This document shows positions 52,657 to 62,123 of a stretch of 64,000 bases of DNA, in pieces. A program made the translations under genes and the position numbers. The notes under the pieces are model-generated. The model was not told the DNA's origin. It made no database searches and saw only the letters and a list, made by a program, of their open reading frames with translations. Origin of the DNA: Komarekiella atlantica HA4396-MV6 (lineage in GTDB: Bacteria > Cyanobacteriota > Cyanobacteriia > Cyanobacteriales > Nostocaceae); NCBI GenBank assembly GCA_019359395.1, contig JAHHHK010000018.1, positions 62,001-126,000 on the forward strand, written 5' to 3'. How positions within the stretch are numbered: position 1 is the stretch's first letter; each line of letters opens with the position of its first letter.

Positions 52657-54699
52657 TTAACTATTTAGATACGTATATCGTCGTAGACTCTGCTCGTAGG
52701 TTTGCAGTAATCGCTGAGATTCTGCTAGAGTAATGCGCTTTTCTTCCAAAGCTTTCTCGCAACGCTGGCGAATATTTTCTACCATATCTTCGGAGTCATA
52801 CTGCACGTAGCTCACGACTTCGCTCATGGTGTCACCTTTGACAACATGTTCAATCTGGTAGCCCTTGGGGGTCAACTGGATATGAACTGCGTTGGTGTCG
52901 CCAAAAAGGTTATGCAAATTGCCCATAATTTCTTGGTAAGCTCCGTTCAAGAACATCCCCAGATAATAGGGTTCTCCTGGCTTGTAGGGGTGCAGTTCTA
53001 AAACCGATTTGACATCACGCAGGTCAATAAAGCGATCTATCTTACCATCACTATCGCAGGTCAGGTCTGCTAAAATGCCCCGCCGCGTTGGTTCTTCATC
53101 GAGGCGGTGGATCGGCAGGATTGGGAATAACTGGTCGATCGCCCAGCAATCCGGTGCTGATTGAAACACAGACATATTGACGTAGTAGATGGAAGCCATG
53201 ATTTTTTCTAGGTCTTCCAATTCATCGGGTACGTATTCTTGCTGTCTGATAATGTCAAGAATTTTTTGACAACAAGCCCAGTAGAGTCGCTCGGCTTTGG
53301 CTCGTTCTTTGAGGCGTAAAATTCCTAAATTGAAGCGGCTGATAGCTTCTTCTTTGAATTGAGTGGCGTCGTGGTAGAACTCCTGGTAATTCTCGATATT
53401 GATTGATTGGTAGGTTTCCCAGAGGTAATTAATGACTGGGGATTCTCCCTCTTGCGGTGGTTCTGGTGCATTCAGGGGGACATCACTCGTACTGAGAACG
53501 TCAAAAATCAATACCGATTGATGGGAAGCGATCGCTCGTCCACTTTCGCTAATCAATGTTGGTACGTTTATCTGCCGTTCAGCACAGGTATCTTTTAACT
53601 CTGCCACGATATCGTTGGCATAGTTCTGCATATTGTAATTTTTCGAGGTGTAAAAATTGGTTTGGGAACCGTCGTAATCTACACCCAAGCCACCACCGAC
53701 ATCAAGGTATTTCATATCTGCCCCCAGCATCGCCAACTCTACGTAGATGCGACTAGCTTCTTGGATGGCATCTTTAATCACATTAATGGCAGAGATTTGT
53801 GAGCCAATGTGGAAGTGCATTAACTGCAAAGAATCAAGTAAGTCAGCTTCGCGTAACTTGTCAACTGCCTCCATCACCTCAGGCATTGTCAAACCAAATT
53901 TAGCGCGATCGCCGCTGGAGGTTCCCCAACGTCCCATGCCTTGAGTACTGAGTTTAGCACGAACTCCCAAAATCGGCTTAATACCTAACTGACGGTTAGC
54001 GGCAATTACTAGATCGACCTCTTCAATCTGTTCTAAAACGATAATTGGGGTTTGCCCTAGTCTTTGGGCTAACATTGCCGTTTCGATGTATTCCTGGTCT
54101 TTGTAGCCATTGCAAACTAGCAATGCTCCTGGTGTATCCAAGGTAGCCAGAGCAATCATTAATTCTGGCTTAGAACCAGCTTCTAGACCAAATTGATGTG
54201 GCTTGCCAAATTTCACTAAATCTTCAATCAAGTGCCGCTCTTGGTTACACTTGACGGGAAACACGCCACGATAGACGCCAGGGTAGTTATAGCGAGCGAT
54301 CGCTTTCGCAAAACAAGCGTTCAACCGCTCAATTCTGTTTTCCAAAATATCGGAAAATCGAATCAAGATGGGAAGTCCCAAACTACGCTGCTTCAAAGAA
54401 TTGACTAATTCAAACAAGTCTAGAGAACCCCCGCGATCGCCTTTGGGGGAAACAGTGACATGACCAGCAGCGTTAATCGAAAAATAAGGCTGTCCCCAAC
54501 CTTCAATGCGGTACAGGGCTTCGCTATCCTCTATTTTCCAGGAGCGAGGCACATCTCCTGTGGTACTACTAGGTGGTAACAGCTTTTTTTGTTTGTGATT
54601 TTTCACTTCAGATTTGTGTCCATTGGACGGTACTTTTACCACCTCGTCAGATGTAGCAGTTGACTCAACACCCATTTCTTCCTGACCTCTGTGTTTCAC
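52657..54699 (-). CDS. speA: Biosynthetic arginine decarboxylase
   Basis: The 680-residue protein is a SpeA-type PLP enzyme. The PLP lysine is in GVFPVKCNQERHL (about residue 150). LEAGSKPELMIAL, LMHFHIGSQISA and LDVGGGLGVDYDGS are the barrel motifs, and ISESGRAIASHQSVLIFD follows. It makes agmatine, the first step of polyamine synthesis. The N-terminal ~50 residues are variable and polar, so a second in-frame ATG (MGVESTATSD, eight codons in) could be the start. The length (E. coli: 658) and all motifs are complete. The gene stands alone with filler repeats upstream. Confidence 0.95.
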   Translation of the reverse strand: MKHRGQEEMGVESTATSDEVVKVPSNGHKSEVKNHKQKKLLPPSSTTGDVPRSWKIEDSEALYRIEGWGQPYFSINAAGHVTVSPKGDRGGSLDLFELVNSLKQRSLGLPILIRFSDILENRIERLNACFAKAIARYNYPGVYRGVFPVKCNQERHLIEDLVKFGKPHQFGLEAGSKPELMIALATLDTPGALLVCNGYKDQEYIETAMLAQRLGQTPIIVLEQIEEVDLVIAANRQLGIKPILGVRAKLSTQGMGRWGTSSGDRAKFGLTMPEVMEAVDKLREADLLDSLQLMHFHIGSQISAINVIKDAIQEASRIYVELAMLGADMKYLDVGGGLGVDYDGSQTNFYTSKNYNMQNYANDIVAELKDTCAERQINVPTLISESGRAIASHQSVLIFDVLSTSDVPLNAPEPPQEGESPVINYLWETYQSINIENYQEFYHDATQFKEEAISRFNLGILRLKERAKAERLYWACCQKILDIIRQQEYVPDELEDLEKIMASIYYVNMSVFQSAPDCWAIDQLFPILPIHRLDEEPTRRGILADLTCDSDGKIDRFIDLRDVKSVLELHPYKPGEPYYLGMFLNGAYQEIMGNLHNLFGDTNAVHIQLTPKGYQIEHVVKGDTMSEVVSYVQYDSEDMVENIRQRCEKALEEKRITLAESQRLLQTYEQSLRRYTYLNS

Positions 54700-55029
54700 C
54701 CACGAATTAACAATTTAGCGCATTCATTTGCGAACGGATATGCACCCAAAGATAATTTCTGAGATAAACTCTGATTGGTCAAGAGTCATGTGTCATTAGT
54801 CATTGGTCATTGGTCATTTGTCATTGGTCAGGAGTTTAAAACCCTTGGACAAAGAACAAATGCTTCTCTACTTTAAGGCTGCGCCATAAGCGTATCTATG
54901 CCGCAGGCTTTACGGCTCCTTTACTTCGGCTCCTTTCGGCTCCGCTCAAGGCAAGCCGCTCAAGGCAAGTGACAGAGCACAAAGGACAATTGACCAAATA
55001 AAAATTTTATTAAGTTTTGGGAGTTAGCT
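54700..55029. other. Repeat-rich intergenic region between speA and ndk
   Basis: GTCATTG heptamers run at about 54791-54830, and 54890-54975 is a GC-richer block with repeated GGCTCCTTT and CCGCTCAAGGCAAG units (the latter in two adjacent copies). Both are typical dispersed fillers. No RNA gene was identified. Confidence 0.6.
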
Positions 55030-55479
55030 TTGGAACGCACATTCTTAGCAATTAAGCCTGATGGCGTACAGCGTGGATTAGTGGGTGAAATTATCCGTCG
55101 CTTTGAAACTAAAGGTTTTACCCTCGTTGGTTTGAAGTTCCTGAAAGTCAGCCGGGAATTAGCTGAACAGCACTACGATGTTCACCGCGAAAGACCTTTT
55201 TTTGGTGGTTTAGTCGAATTTATCACTTCTAGCCCAGTGGTAGCGATGGTTTGGGAAGGAGATGGCGTCGTTGCTTCTGCTCGAAAGATTATTGGTGCGA
55301 CGAATCCTCTGACAGCAGAACCAGGAACAATTCGGGGCGATTTTGGCCTGAATATTGGTCGCAACTTAATTCACGGTTCTGATGCTCAAGAAACCGCACA
55401 ACGAGAAATTGCCCTGTGGTTTAAGGATGAAGAATTGGTCAGCTGGCAACCACACTTGACCCCTTGGTTGCACGAGTAG
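55030..55479 (+). CDS. ndk: Nucleoside diphosphate kinase
   Basis: The 149-residue protein has [20 protein letters not shown] at its start and the phosphohistidine in [16 protein letters not shown] (His about 117), with [17 protein letters not shown] for nucleotide contact. It equilibrates nucleoside di- and triphosphates. The start codon is TTG, supported by GGGAG at 55019-55023 just upstream and family homology from residue 1. Length is exactly standard. It is followed by a hairpin-like tract, then the convergent TerC-family gene. Confidence 0.97.
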   Translation: MERTFLAIKPDGVQRGLVGEIIRRFETKGFTLVGLKFLKVSRELAEQHYDVHRERPFFGGLVEFITSSPVVAMVWEGDGVVASARKIIGATNPLTAEPGTIRGDFGLNIGRNLIHGSDAQETAQREIALWFKDEELVSWQPHLTPWLHE

Positions 55480-55550
55480 TAAATAGGAGGTGGAGAAGGG
55501 GGAAACAAGAATAATTTATGTACTTACTCCTCCACTTCCCTAATCTCTTC

Positions 55551-56273
55551 TCACTTCGACACTTCAGTTTTTTCAGGTTCTTCTTGGGGTAATTCGACGA
55601 CAGTACGCTTTGTAAATCCCCAGGCTAAGATGAGGCTGATCGCGGTAATCATGAACCATTCTGGTGGTACTAAAGCATCATTAACTACTTTCAACAACAG
55701 TCGCAAGCCCACCAACGCCACAGTTACATAACCTGCGTCTTCTAAGTTTTCAAATTCATCTAGCCAACGGATAAACAATCCCGCCATAAATCGCAGTGTA
55801 ATAATACCGATTGTTGCACCCGTCAATACCAGCCACCTTTCTTGAGAAACAGCGATCGCAGTTGTCACGCTATCCAAAGAAAACGCTAAATCTGTAAATG
55901 CAATCACGGGGATCGCTTGCCATAGTGAGTTGAAGCGGGGGCCGTGATGATGATCGTCTTCTGTTTCTTGAGAAGTAAAGTGTTGGAATACCAGCCACAA
56001 CAAGTATGCAGCACCCAAAAATTCAAATTGCCAGAATTTTTGCACCCAAGTTGCAGTTAAAATCAGAGAGATTCGCAGTACATAGGCAACGACCAAACCA
56101 AAGTTGAGTGCCTGACGCTCAAGTTTTTTGTCCTCTAGTCCTTGGGCGATTGCAGCGAGGGCGATCGCATTGTCAGCGGATAGCACTGCCTCTAAAAAAA
56201 TCAGAATCAGCAGGACTATAGAGGCTTCAACGCTGAAATGAAAGTTCAGGTAATCAAAAATTCGGTCTAACAT
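55551..56273 (-). CDS. TerC family integral membrane protein
   Basis: The 240-residue protein has about seven helices, with FLEAVLSADNAIALAAIAQG near residue 27 and FTDLAFSLDSVTTAIAVSQE near 128; these two Asp-bearing helices are the TerC hallmark. A His/Asp cluster, ETEDDHHHGPRF, lies in a loop near 104-115 and may bind metal. TerC proteins are tied to tellurite resistance, Mn2+ export or membrane-protein metallation. The substrate cannot be read from sequence. The C-terminal tail is acidic. It is convergent with ndk. I saw no yybP-ykoY riboswitch match in the upstream gap. Confidence 0.9.
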   Translation of the reverse strand: MLDRIFDYLNFHFSVEASIVLLILIFLEAVLSADNAIALAAIAQGLEDKKLERQALNFGLVVAYVLRISLILTATWVQKFWQFEFLGAAYLLWLVFQHFTSQETEDDHHHGPRFNSLWQAIPVIAFTDLAFSLDSVTTAIAVSQERWLVLTGATIGIITLRFMAGLFIRWLDEFENLEDAGYVTVALVGLRLLLKVVNDALVPPEWFMITAISLILAWGFTKRTVVELPQEEPEKTEVSK

Positions 56274-56590
56274 TCCGTGTTCTCAAGCAGCGATTAAAAA
56301 TTAACAGGATTAGCTAATTTAGCCAATTTAATATAAACAGTGCAATAAATTGCTAGTTTAATCCAGCTTAACGTGGTTGCGGTGCATTCTGAAGGCGATG
56401 TCTAAGAGCAAGCCATCCGGTGATGTTCTCACCGCTAATACTCAGAGCGATAAGGGATGCTCAGTTAGCAAAATTTGCCAAGCGTAAACTTAGTGACAAT
56501 TTAACGTATCTGATTTACTTAGGTATGAACTTCATGTGACAATAGTGGAATTAGAGTTGAAAGCTATACTTAATACTATAGAAATTCAAT
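56274..56590. other. Intergenic region with one possible 29-codon frame
   Basis: A plus-strand frame at 56398-56487 (MSKSKPSGDVLTANTQSDKG then CSVSKICQA) is complete but has only a weak GAAGG upstream, so it is not called as a gene. Otherwise the region is divergent between the TerC gene and the secreted protein gene. Promoters are likely but not assignable. Confidence 0.35.
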
Positions 56591-57025
56591 ATGGGTATTA
56601 ATAATACTAAGTTGTATCCAAAGAAATTACTTTTGTGTTTGAGTGCGGTGTGTGGCTTGCTGGGTGTGATAATTCCCGACACCGTGTCTTCTCAAAATAC
56701 TCCTGTAATACGCATTTTAAGGGTTACGGCTCCTGGAGGTACTACTTTCAAGCGGGAAGAAAGCTGGTATCTACAGGCACGTAACATAACACAAGCGGAT
56801 CAAAAGTGCGCTGTTAGATCAGGTGATAAATTTTTTGTCTCGTCTATTCTAAGTAGTAACAATAGTCAGGTTGTCAGTCCCACTCGTAATGGTGAACGTC
56901 TCAGGGATTACTGGGAAGTCACATTTGAAAAGCCACTTCCTTGCAATCAGCAGGGTGACGGTAGACAAACGTGGTTTGTTTTTAAAGCTCATGTACAACA
57001 ATTACAAGCTGTTGCCGTCCGCTAG
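56591..57025 (+). CDS. Secreted hypothetical protein, 144 residues
   Basis: The product begins with a signal peptide (KKLLLCLSAVCGLLGVIIPD, cleavage about residue 34). The mature part is about 110 residues with repeated strands, two cysteines far apart (QKCAVRSG and PLPCNQQ), and a polar composition, which may form a disulphide in the periplasm. TAPGGTTFKREESWYLQARN suggests a small beta-sandwich, but I do not recognise a family. The start ATG is preceded by weak GAAATTCAAT. It lies between TerC (divergent) and ndhD. It has its own promoter region; no operon partner. Confidence 0.62.
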   Translation: MGINNTKLYPKKLLLCLSAVCGLLGVIIPDTVSSQNTPVIRILRVTAPGGTTFKREESWYLQARNITQADQKCAVRSGDKFFVSSILSSNNSQVVSPTRNGERLRDYWEVTFEKPLPCNQQGDGRQTWFVFKAHVQQLQAVAVR

Positions 57026-57267
57026 TGGCAAAGTGAAAGTGTAATGTTTTTTTGTGAAGACAAGTGTAGGATGACGCTGACTAAAATCAGGTATCAACTA
57101 GCTTGCGATCGCATTTTTGTCTGGTAGTACGTACTCTAGGGAAACACTTATCTATGTTAAGAACCAGGGTTTTCTCTATACATACCTAGTGAAAACATTT
57201 ATGAAGAAATTGTTACAAAGTTTAGTAGAATGACATCATTCACAAATAAGTATTATTTCTTATTGAC

Positions 57268-58959
57268 ATGATAGCGGATCGATTTCCCTGGCTTACCGCG
57301 ATTGTCTTGCTACCACTTGTGGCTTCCTTTCTGATTCCCGTGCTACCTGATAAAGACGGCAAGCGCGTGCGGTGGTATGCACTAGGTGTAGGTATCGCAG
57401 ACTTTGCCTTGATGTGTTACGCCTTTTGGAAGCATTACGATGCCAGCAGTGCTAGTTTTCAACTCGTGGAAACTTATGCCTGGGTACCTCAGTTAGGTCT
57501 GAACTGGGCAGTATCGGTAGATGGACTTTCAGTTCCGCTTGTGCTTTTAGCAGGATTTGTCACCACGCTCTCGATGTTTTCTGCCTGGCAAGTTGATCAT
57601 CGATCCCGCCTTTTCTATTTCCTAATGCTTGTGTTGTATTCCGCACAGGTGGGGGTGTTCGTTGCCAAAGACTTGCTGCTATTTTTCATTATGTGGGAAG
57701 TAGAGCTGATTCCCGTATACTTACTAGTCTGCATTTGGGGTGGGCAAAGGCGTCGCTATGCAGCTACAAAATTCTTGTTGTATACCGCAGCGGCTTCTAT
57801 ATTTATTTTGGTGGCAGCCTTAGCAATGGGGCTATATGGCGGCGGTAACATGACATTTGATATAACCGCACTCGGCATGAAGGAATATCCGCTTGGTCTA
57901 CAACTGCTGCTTTATGCGGGATTGTTGATTGCATTTGGCGTCAAGCTTGCTGTTTTCCCCATGCATACCTGGTTGCCTGATGCCCACGGTGAAGCATCCT
58001 CTCCTGTATCAATGATTCTGGCTGGTGTGTTGTTGAAGATGGGTGGATATGGACTAATTCGCCTGAATCTTGAATTGCTACCCGATGCACACATTTACTT
58101 TGCGCCAGTTATAGCCATTCTGGGTGTTGTCAATATTATTTATGGCGCATTGAATTCTTTTGCTCAGACCAATATGAAGCGGCGTTTGGCTTATTCGTCA
58201 ATATCTCACATGGGGTTTGTACTGCTTGGGATTGCGTCCTTCACTGATTTAGGAATCAACGGCGCGATGTTGCAGATGATCTCTCATGGTTTGATTGCAT
58301 CGGTGTTGTTCTTCTTAGCAGGTGTTACTTATGATCGCACCCACACGATGGTAATGAAAGATATGGGCGGTATTGGTCAAGCCATGCCCAAAGTCTTCGC
58401 CCTATTTACAATCGGAGCGATGGCATCATTGGCGCTTCCCGGTATGAGCGGCTTTGCTGGCGAACTTGCGGTATTTCTTGGTGTAACAACCAGTGACGTC
58501 TACAGTTCGACTTTCTGCACTGTAACAGTTTTTCTCGCCGCCGTTGGAGTTATCCTCACACCTATCTATCTACTTTCAATGCTGCGACAGGTGTTTTATG
58601 GTAAGGGTGCAGCACCCGTATGCGACATTAATAATGCTAGCTTAGAAAATCAAGAAGATGAGGGAACAGTTTGTTTTGGTACAGACTGCCTTGTACCAAT
58701 GGATTCAGTTTACGACGATGCTAGACCGCGTGAGGTATTTATTGCTGCTTGTTTTATAGTCGTAATTATCGGCATTGGTTTCTATCCCAAAATGGCTATG
58801 CAGATGTACGACGTAAAAACTGTTGCAGTCAATGCTCATGTTCGCCAGTCTTATGCCATAGTCTCGCAAACAAATCCTCGGATTTATGCCAATGGATTCT
58901 TGGTTCCGAAAATCTCAGAGACTAATGATGCAATCTTCGTTGCTCCAGCTAACCAGTAA
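57268..58959 (+). CDS. ndhD: NAD(P)H-quinone oxidoreductase subunit 4 (NdhD), complete copy
   Basis: The 563-residue membrane protein is NdhD, a proton-pumping antiporter-like subunit of cyanobacterial NDH-1. Diagnostic motifs include [20 protein letters not shown] with the essential Glu, and [20 protein letters not shown] with the essential Lys. The loop with three cysteines ([15 protein letters not shown]) is a feature of NdhD1/2-like forms. Homology to the second copy (62891 on) is high throughout. Proton translocation drives cyclic electron flow and respiration; the exact complex (NDH-1L or other) depends on which NdhD is used. No ndhF neighbour is seen here. Confidence 0.93.
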   Translation: MIADRFPWLTAIVLLPLVASFLIPVLPDKDGKRVRWYALGVGIADFALMCYAFWKHYDASSASFQLVETYAWVPQLGLNWAVSVDGLSVPLVLLAGFVTTLSMFSAWQVDHRSRLFYFLMLVLYSAQVGVFVAKDLLLFFIMWEVELIPVYLLVCIWGGQRRRYAATKFLLYTAAASIFILVAALAMGLYGGGNMTFDITALGMKEYPLGLQLLLYAGLLIAFGVKLAVFPMHTWLPDAHGEASSPVSMILAGVLLKMGGYGLIRLNLELLPDAHIYFAPVIAILGVVNIIYGALNSFAQTNMKRRLAYSSISHMGFVLLGIASFTDLGINGAMLQMISHGLIASVLFFLAGVTYDRTHTMVMKDMGGIGQAMPKVFALFTIGAMASLALPGMSGFAGELAVFLGVTTSDVYSSTFCTVTVFLAAVGVILTPIYLLSMLRQVFYGKGAAPVCDINNASLENQEDEGTVCFGTDCLVPMDSVYDDARPREVFIAACFIVVIIGIGFYPKMAMQMYDVKTVAVNAHVRQSYAIVSQTNPRIYANGFLVPKISETNDAIFVAPANQ

Positions 58960-59298
58960 GTCTTGTTGATTGCGAATAAAACTGACAGACCTACCAACCT
59001 GGAGATAATTATTAAAGTCGAAAGTGTCCCTAAAAAAGTTTTACAGAGTAGATTTTCAGGCTTTGCTGAATAAAAGTATGAAATTCAGAAATAGAGTGTA
59101 TTAAGACTTTTAGTCTCTGCGCTTCTGAGGGACACTTTGTACTCTGCGGAAAGCCGCTATCGCGTCTACAAGTCGGCAGCCCACACAAGTGTCTTCCTCT
59201 ACGTTAGGTAAATTTATACCCTGATTCAGCAACGCCGATTTTCAATTAAAAAAGATTGTATTAACATAGAAATTAAAGTAATATTTATCACATTTATT
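58960..59298. other. Intergenic region carrying a mobile-element remnant
   Basis: The region between ndhD and the coiled-coil operon holds the element at 59059-59236 with direct duplications on both sides. It also contains an 11-bp inverted pair, AAAGTGTCCCT (59021-59031) and AGGGACACTTT (59128-59138). No reading frame with a ribosome site lies here. Confidence 0.6.
59051..59244. mobile_element. MITE-like element with degenerate terminal repeats and 8-bp direct duplication
   Basis: The element at 59059-59236 opens GGCTTTGCTGAATAAAAGTA and closes with sequence whose complement is GGCGTTGCTGAATCAGGGTA, an 18-of-24 match over the full ends. It is flanked by GATTTTCA on each side (59051-59058 and 59237-59244), an 8-bp target duplication. 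The ends recall those of IS6/IS903-class transposons (GGCTTTGTTGAATAAA type). At 178 bp it has no transposase and would need a partner. It is an old insertion next to the coiled-coil operon. Confidence 0.75.
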
Positions 59299-60432
59299 AT
59301 GGCTATGCGAGATGCAGACAAAGATCGTCGCAAAAATCCTTATGTCAAAAATACTAATCCACCTGCGAAAGAACCACTTTCTTATCATGAACTTAAACAG
59401 TTATTGATGAATGCTCGTGCCAACGCGGTTCAATGGGAACAATGTGCAAAAGAAAATCAAGAAGCCGCATTTAAACTGACTCAAGTTCAGCAAGATATCC
59501 AAACTTACCAAATTGAGGTTCATGAATTAAAAGAACGTGCAGGACATAATTACCAGATATATCTGAATGAACAAAAAAACTATCAGCAGGCTTTAAGCCT
59601 CTACAACGAAGAAAAAACTAGAGCAATTGAATTAATTGTCCAACGTGATGAATGGCAACAACGCGCAAAAGAAAATCAGGAAGCTGCATCTAAACTAACT
59701 CAAGTTCAGCAAAACATCTACACTTATCAAGTTGAAATTAATGAGTTAAAAGAACGCATAGCACACAATTATTTAATCTATCTTGAGGAACAAGAAAATT
59801 ATCAGCAGGCTCTAAATCGTTACAATGAAGCAAAAGCCAAAGCAACTGAGTTAATTGCCCAGCGTGATGAATGGCAACAGCGCTCGAAAGAAAATGAAGA
59901 AGCTGTATCTCAACTGACTCAAGTTCAGCAAGATATCCAAACTTACCAAGTTGAGGTTAATGAGTTAAAAGAAAGTGCAGCCCAAAACTACCAAAGATAT
60001 ATTGATGAGCAAAAAAATTATCAGCAAGCTCTACATCGTTATAATGAAGAAAAAGCTAGAGCGGCTGAATTACTTGCTCAATATGAAGAAATGAAATCTG
60101 AGCGAGACAACTATTTAACTCTATATAATGAGGCACAAACACAACTGAAATTTGAGCGGCGTTCCAAGGCTGGTATTAAGGGATGGGAAACTCGTCGTAA
60201 AGCCGAGAACGAAAGGTTAAAACGGGAAATTGCTGAGATGGTTATTCTGCTGCGCGAATCCCTGTCAAGCAAGGATGAAGCTATAAATAATCTCTACATT
60301 GTAGCAGAACGCATGGATCGAATTCAATCCTTGGTCGATTCGGTGGAAGAGGAAACAACAGGTAATCCTATAGGTCTAGTTCAAAAGTTTAAACGCATCT
60401 GGCTTGCTATTAAAGAGATACTTTCGGAATAA
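59299..60432 (+). CDS. Coiled-coil protein with three tandem 73-residue repeats
   Basis: The 377-residue protein is nearly all helix. A basic start (RKNPYVKNTNPPAK) leads into three tandem repeats of 73 residues at about 46-118, 119-191 and 192-264. Each begins WQQRAKENQEAASKLTQVQQ and contains NYQQALNRYNEAKAKATELI, the coiled-coil spine. After the third comes another helical part (LKFERRSKAGIKGWETRRKA) and a C-terminal amphipathic helix. I do not recognise a family. It may be a filament or scaffold protein. The next gene starts 12 bases after its stop, so they form a two-gene operon. The composition is AT-rich, suggesting acquisition. Confidence 0.7.
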   Translation: MAMRDADKDRRKNPYVKNTNPPAKEPLSYHELKQLLMNARANAVQWEQCAKENQEAAFKLTQVQQDIQTYQIEVHELKERAGHNYQIYLNEQKNYQQALSLYNEEKTRAIELIVQRDEWQQRAKENQEAASKLTQVQQNIYTYQVEINELKERIAHNYLIYLEEQENYQQALNRYNEAKAKATELIAQRDEWQQRSKENEEAVSQLTQVQQDIQTYQVEVNELKESAAQNYQRYIDEQKNYQQALHRYNEEKARAAELLAQYEEMKSERDNYLTLYNEAQTQLKFERRSKAGIKGWETRRKAENERLKREIAEMVILLRESLSSKDEAINNLYIVAERMDRIQSLVDSVEEETTGNPIGLVQKFKRIWLAIKEILSE

Positions 60433-60444
60433 ACAAGCATCTTT

Positions 60445-60996
60445 ATGAGCAAAGAATCAGTATCAACCATAGGAAATCAAAGTAAAGCTAAGTTAGGCGA
60501 GCAAATTCGTAATATTGCCGATAGACTTAAACAAGATAATGAGGTGCAGACCAAAGCCACCTCCCGTATTTTGGGGGCCGCAGCTCAAATTTCCGAAAAT
60601 CATGACCGACTTATTAATGAAGTAGTTGATATGGTTGAGGAAGACCTTAACAAACAAACCCAGACGTATCAAAAGATTTATACGGTTGAGATTCTAAAGC
60701 AACAGTTTAAAACATTACGTGAAGCAAAGAATCACTTTAAGCTGAAAGCGACTAGTTGGGAATCCCTTACTAAGAAACTGAATGATTCATCTTCCCAAAA
60801 TCTTATACTTGAAACTAAACCTCAGCCAGATCAAGTTTTGGAAAATCACTGTATAGGAAAATTTGAACATAACGGCAAAAACTTTGAAGGTTTGACAGTT
60901 CATTTAGAAGCAGATGTCGCAGAAATGTTTACCAATGCTCAAGCAGTAAATGAAGCCTTACGTTTTCTGATTAGAGTTACGAAGAACAGTTGCTAA
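60445..60996 (+). CDS. Helical partner protein with ribbon-helix-helix-like C-terminus
   Basis: The 183-residue protein starts MSKESVSTIGNQSKAKLGEQ and is helical for its first 110 residues. The last 45 residues read HNGKNFEGLTVHLEADVAEM then FTNAQAVNEALRFLIRV, a strand followed by two helices. This resembles the ribbon-helix-helix pattern found in CopG/antitoxin-type DNA-binding proteins. That is inference from pattern only. It lies 12 bases after the coiled-coil gene, presumably one operon. No toxin-like gene is next to it. Role unknown; plasmid-like segregation or regulation are guesses. Confidence 0.6.
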   Translation: MSKESVSTIGNQSKAKLGEQIRNIADRLKQDNEVQTKATSRILGAAAQISENHDRLINEVVDMVEEDLNKQTQTYQKIYTVEILKQQFKTLREAKNHFKLKATSWESLTKKLNDSSSQNLILETKPQPDQVLENHCIGKFEHNGKNFEGLTVHLEADVAEMFTNAQAVNEALRFLIRVTKNSC

Positions 60997-61190
60997 AATA
61001 GTGAATTTGACAGTCAAAAATTTATAATTAATTTTAGTTGATACTGTGTTCTATTTAATTACATACAAGTTACGAAGATAACTAATTATTACAATTAATC
61101 ATCTAAGTATCTTCAACAACGATCAAAAACTCGCCCTAAAGTGCTACCAATACATGGGATGCTTGTTGATTGATTAGTGAGTATTTGCAG

Positions 61191-62114
61191 ATGTCTGTTG
61201 TTTCTGGTGTAACTGTTACCGTTCCTGCCACAACTGCTAATTTGGGGCCTGGTTTTGACTGCATCGGTGCGGCTTTAACGCTGTACAACGAGTTTAAGTT
61301 CACTTGCTTAGAAAAAGGTGGGCTAACTATTCATGTCACAGGTGTAGAAGCTGAACGAGTACAAACCGATGAGAGCAATCTTCTCTACCAAGCATTTTTG
61401 AAGTTATATCAATATATAGAGCAGACGCCGCCATCAGTGAAAATGGAGATTCGCCTGGGTGTACCGTTGGCGCGAGGTTTAGGTAGTTCGGCTACAGCAA
61501 TTGTTGGTGGATTGCTTGGTGCTAATCAACTTGCGGGTGCGCCTCTGAGGCAGTTGCAGGTAATGGAATTAGCGATCGCAATGGAAGGACATCCTGATAA
61601 TGTAGTTCCAGCTTTGTTAGGAGGATGTCGCCTCGCTGCTAGCAGTGACGCAGGTTGGGAAATTTGCGAGGTTCCCTGGTATGAGGATATTGTGCCTGTG
61701 GTAGCTATTCCTGATTTTGAACTTTCTACTTCCAAAGCGCGGCGCGTTCTCCCAACTGAAGTGAGTCGTGCGGATGCGATTTTTAATACGGCACATCTGG
61801 GGTTGTTGTTGCGCGGTTTGGAAACTGGTAAGAGAGAATGGTTAAGGACGGCTTTGCAAGATAAGTTACATCAGCCTTATCGCAAAGCTTTGATTCCTGG
61901 TTACGATGCTGTCAATACAGCAGCAGTAACAGCTGGTGCTTATGGCATGGTAATTAGTGGTGCGGGGCCGACACTGTTAGCTTTGGCAGATACAACACAG
62001 TCACAGGCTGTAGAAATGGCGATGTTAACCGCTTGGCAAGAAGCAGGAATTACAGCTGTTGTGCGATCGCTTTCTCTAGATACCCAAGGCGCAAGCAGCT
62101 TTCACGAAGGATAA
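61191..62114 (+). CDS. thrB: Homoserine kinase
   Basis: The 307-residue GHMP kinase has [20 protein letters not shown] at the start, the ATP loop [20 protein letters not shown] and the C-terminal [19 protein letters not shown]. It phosphorylates homoserine in threonine synthesis. The ATG at 61191 is chosen because homology begins there; the TTG at 61170 would add seven residues. Motifs and length (about 305) are standard. A short coiled-coil gene follows 9 bases after the stop and is probably co-transcribed. No other threonine-pathway gene is nearby. Confidence 0.95.
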   Translation: MSVVSGVTVTVPATTANLGPGFDCIGAALTLYNEFKFTCLEKGGLTIHVTGVEAERVQTDESNLLYQAFLKLYQYIEQTPPSVKMEIRLGVPLARGLGSSATAIVGGLLGANQLAGAPLRQLQVMELAIAMEGHPDNVVPALLGGCRLAASSDAGWEICEVPWYEDIVPVVAIPDFELSTSKARRVLPTEVSRADAIFNTAHLGLLLRGLETGKREWLRTALQDKLHQPYRKALIPGYDAVNTAAVTAGAYGMVISGAGPTLLALADTTQSQAVEMAMLTAWQEAGITAVVRSLSLDTQGASSFHEG

Positions 62115-62123
62115 ACAGGAATT

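Noticed and set aside
56398-56487. 29-codon frame between TerC and the secreted protein
   Set aside because: Complete but with a weak ribosome site, no hydrophobic or motif content; chance frame cannot be excluded.
56274-56590. Mn-responsive yybP-ykoY riboswitch upstream of the TerC gene
   Set aside because: I read the minus strand for the conserved core and did not find it.
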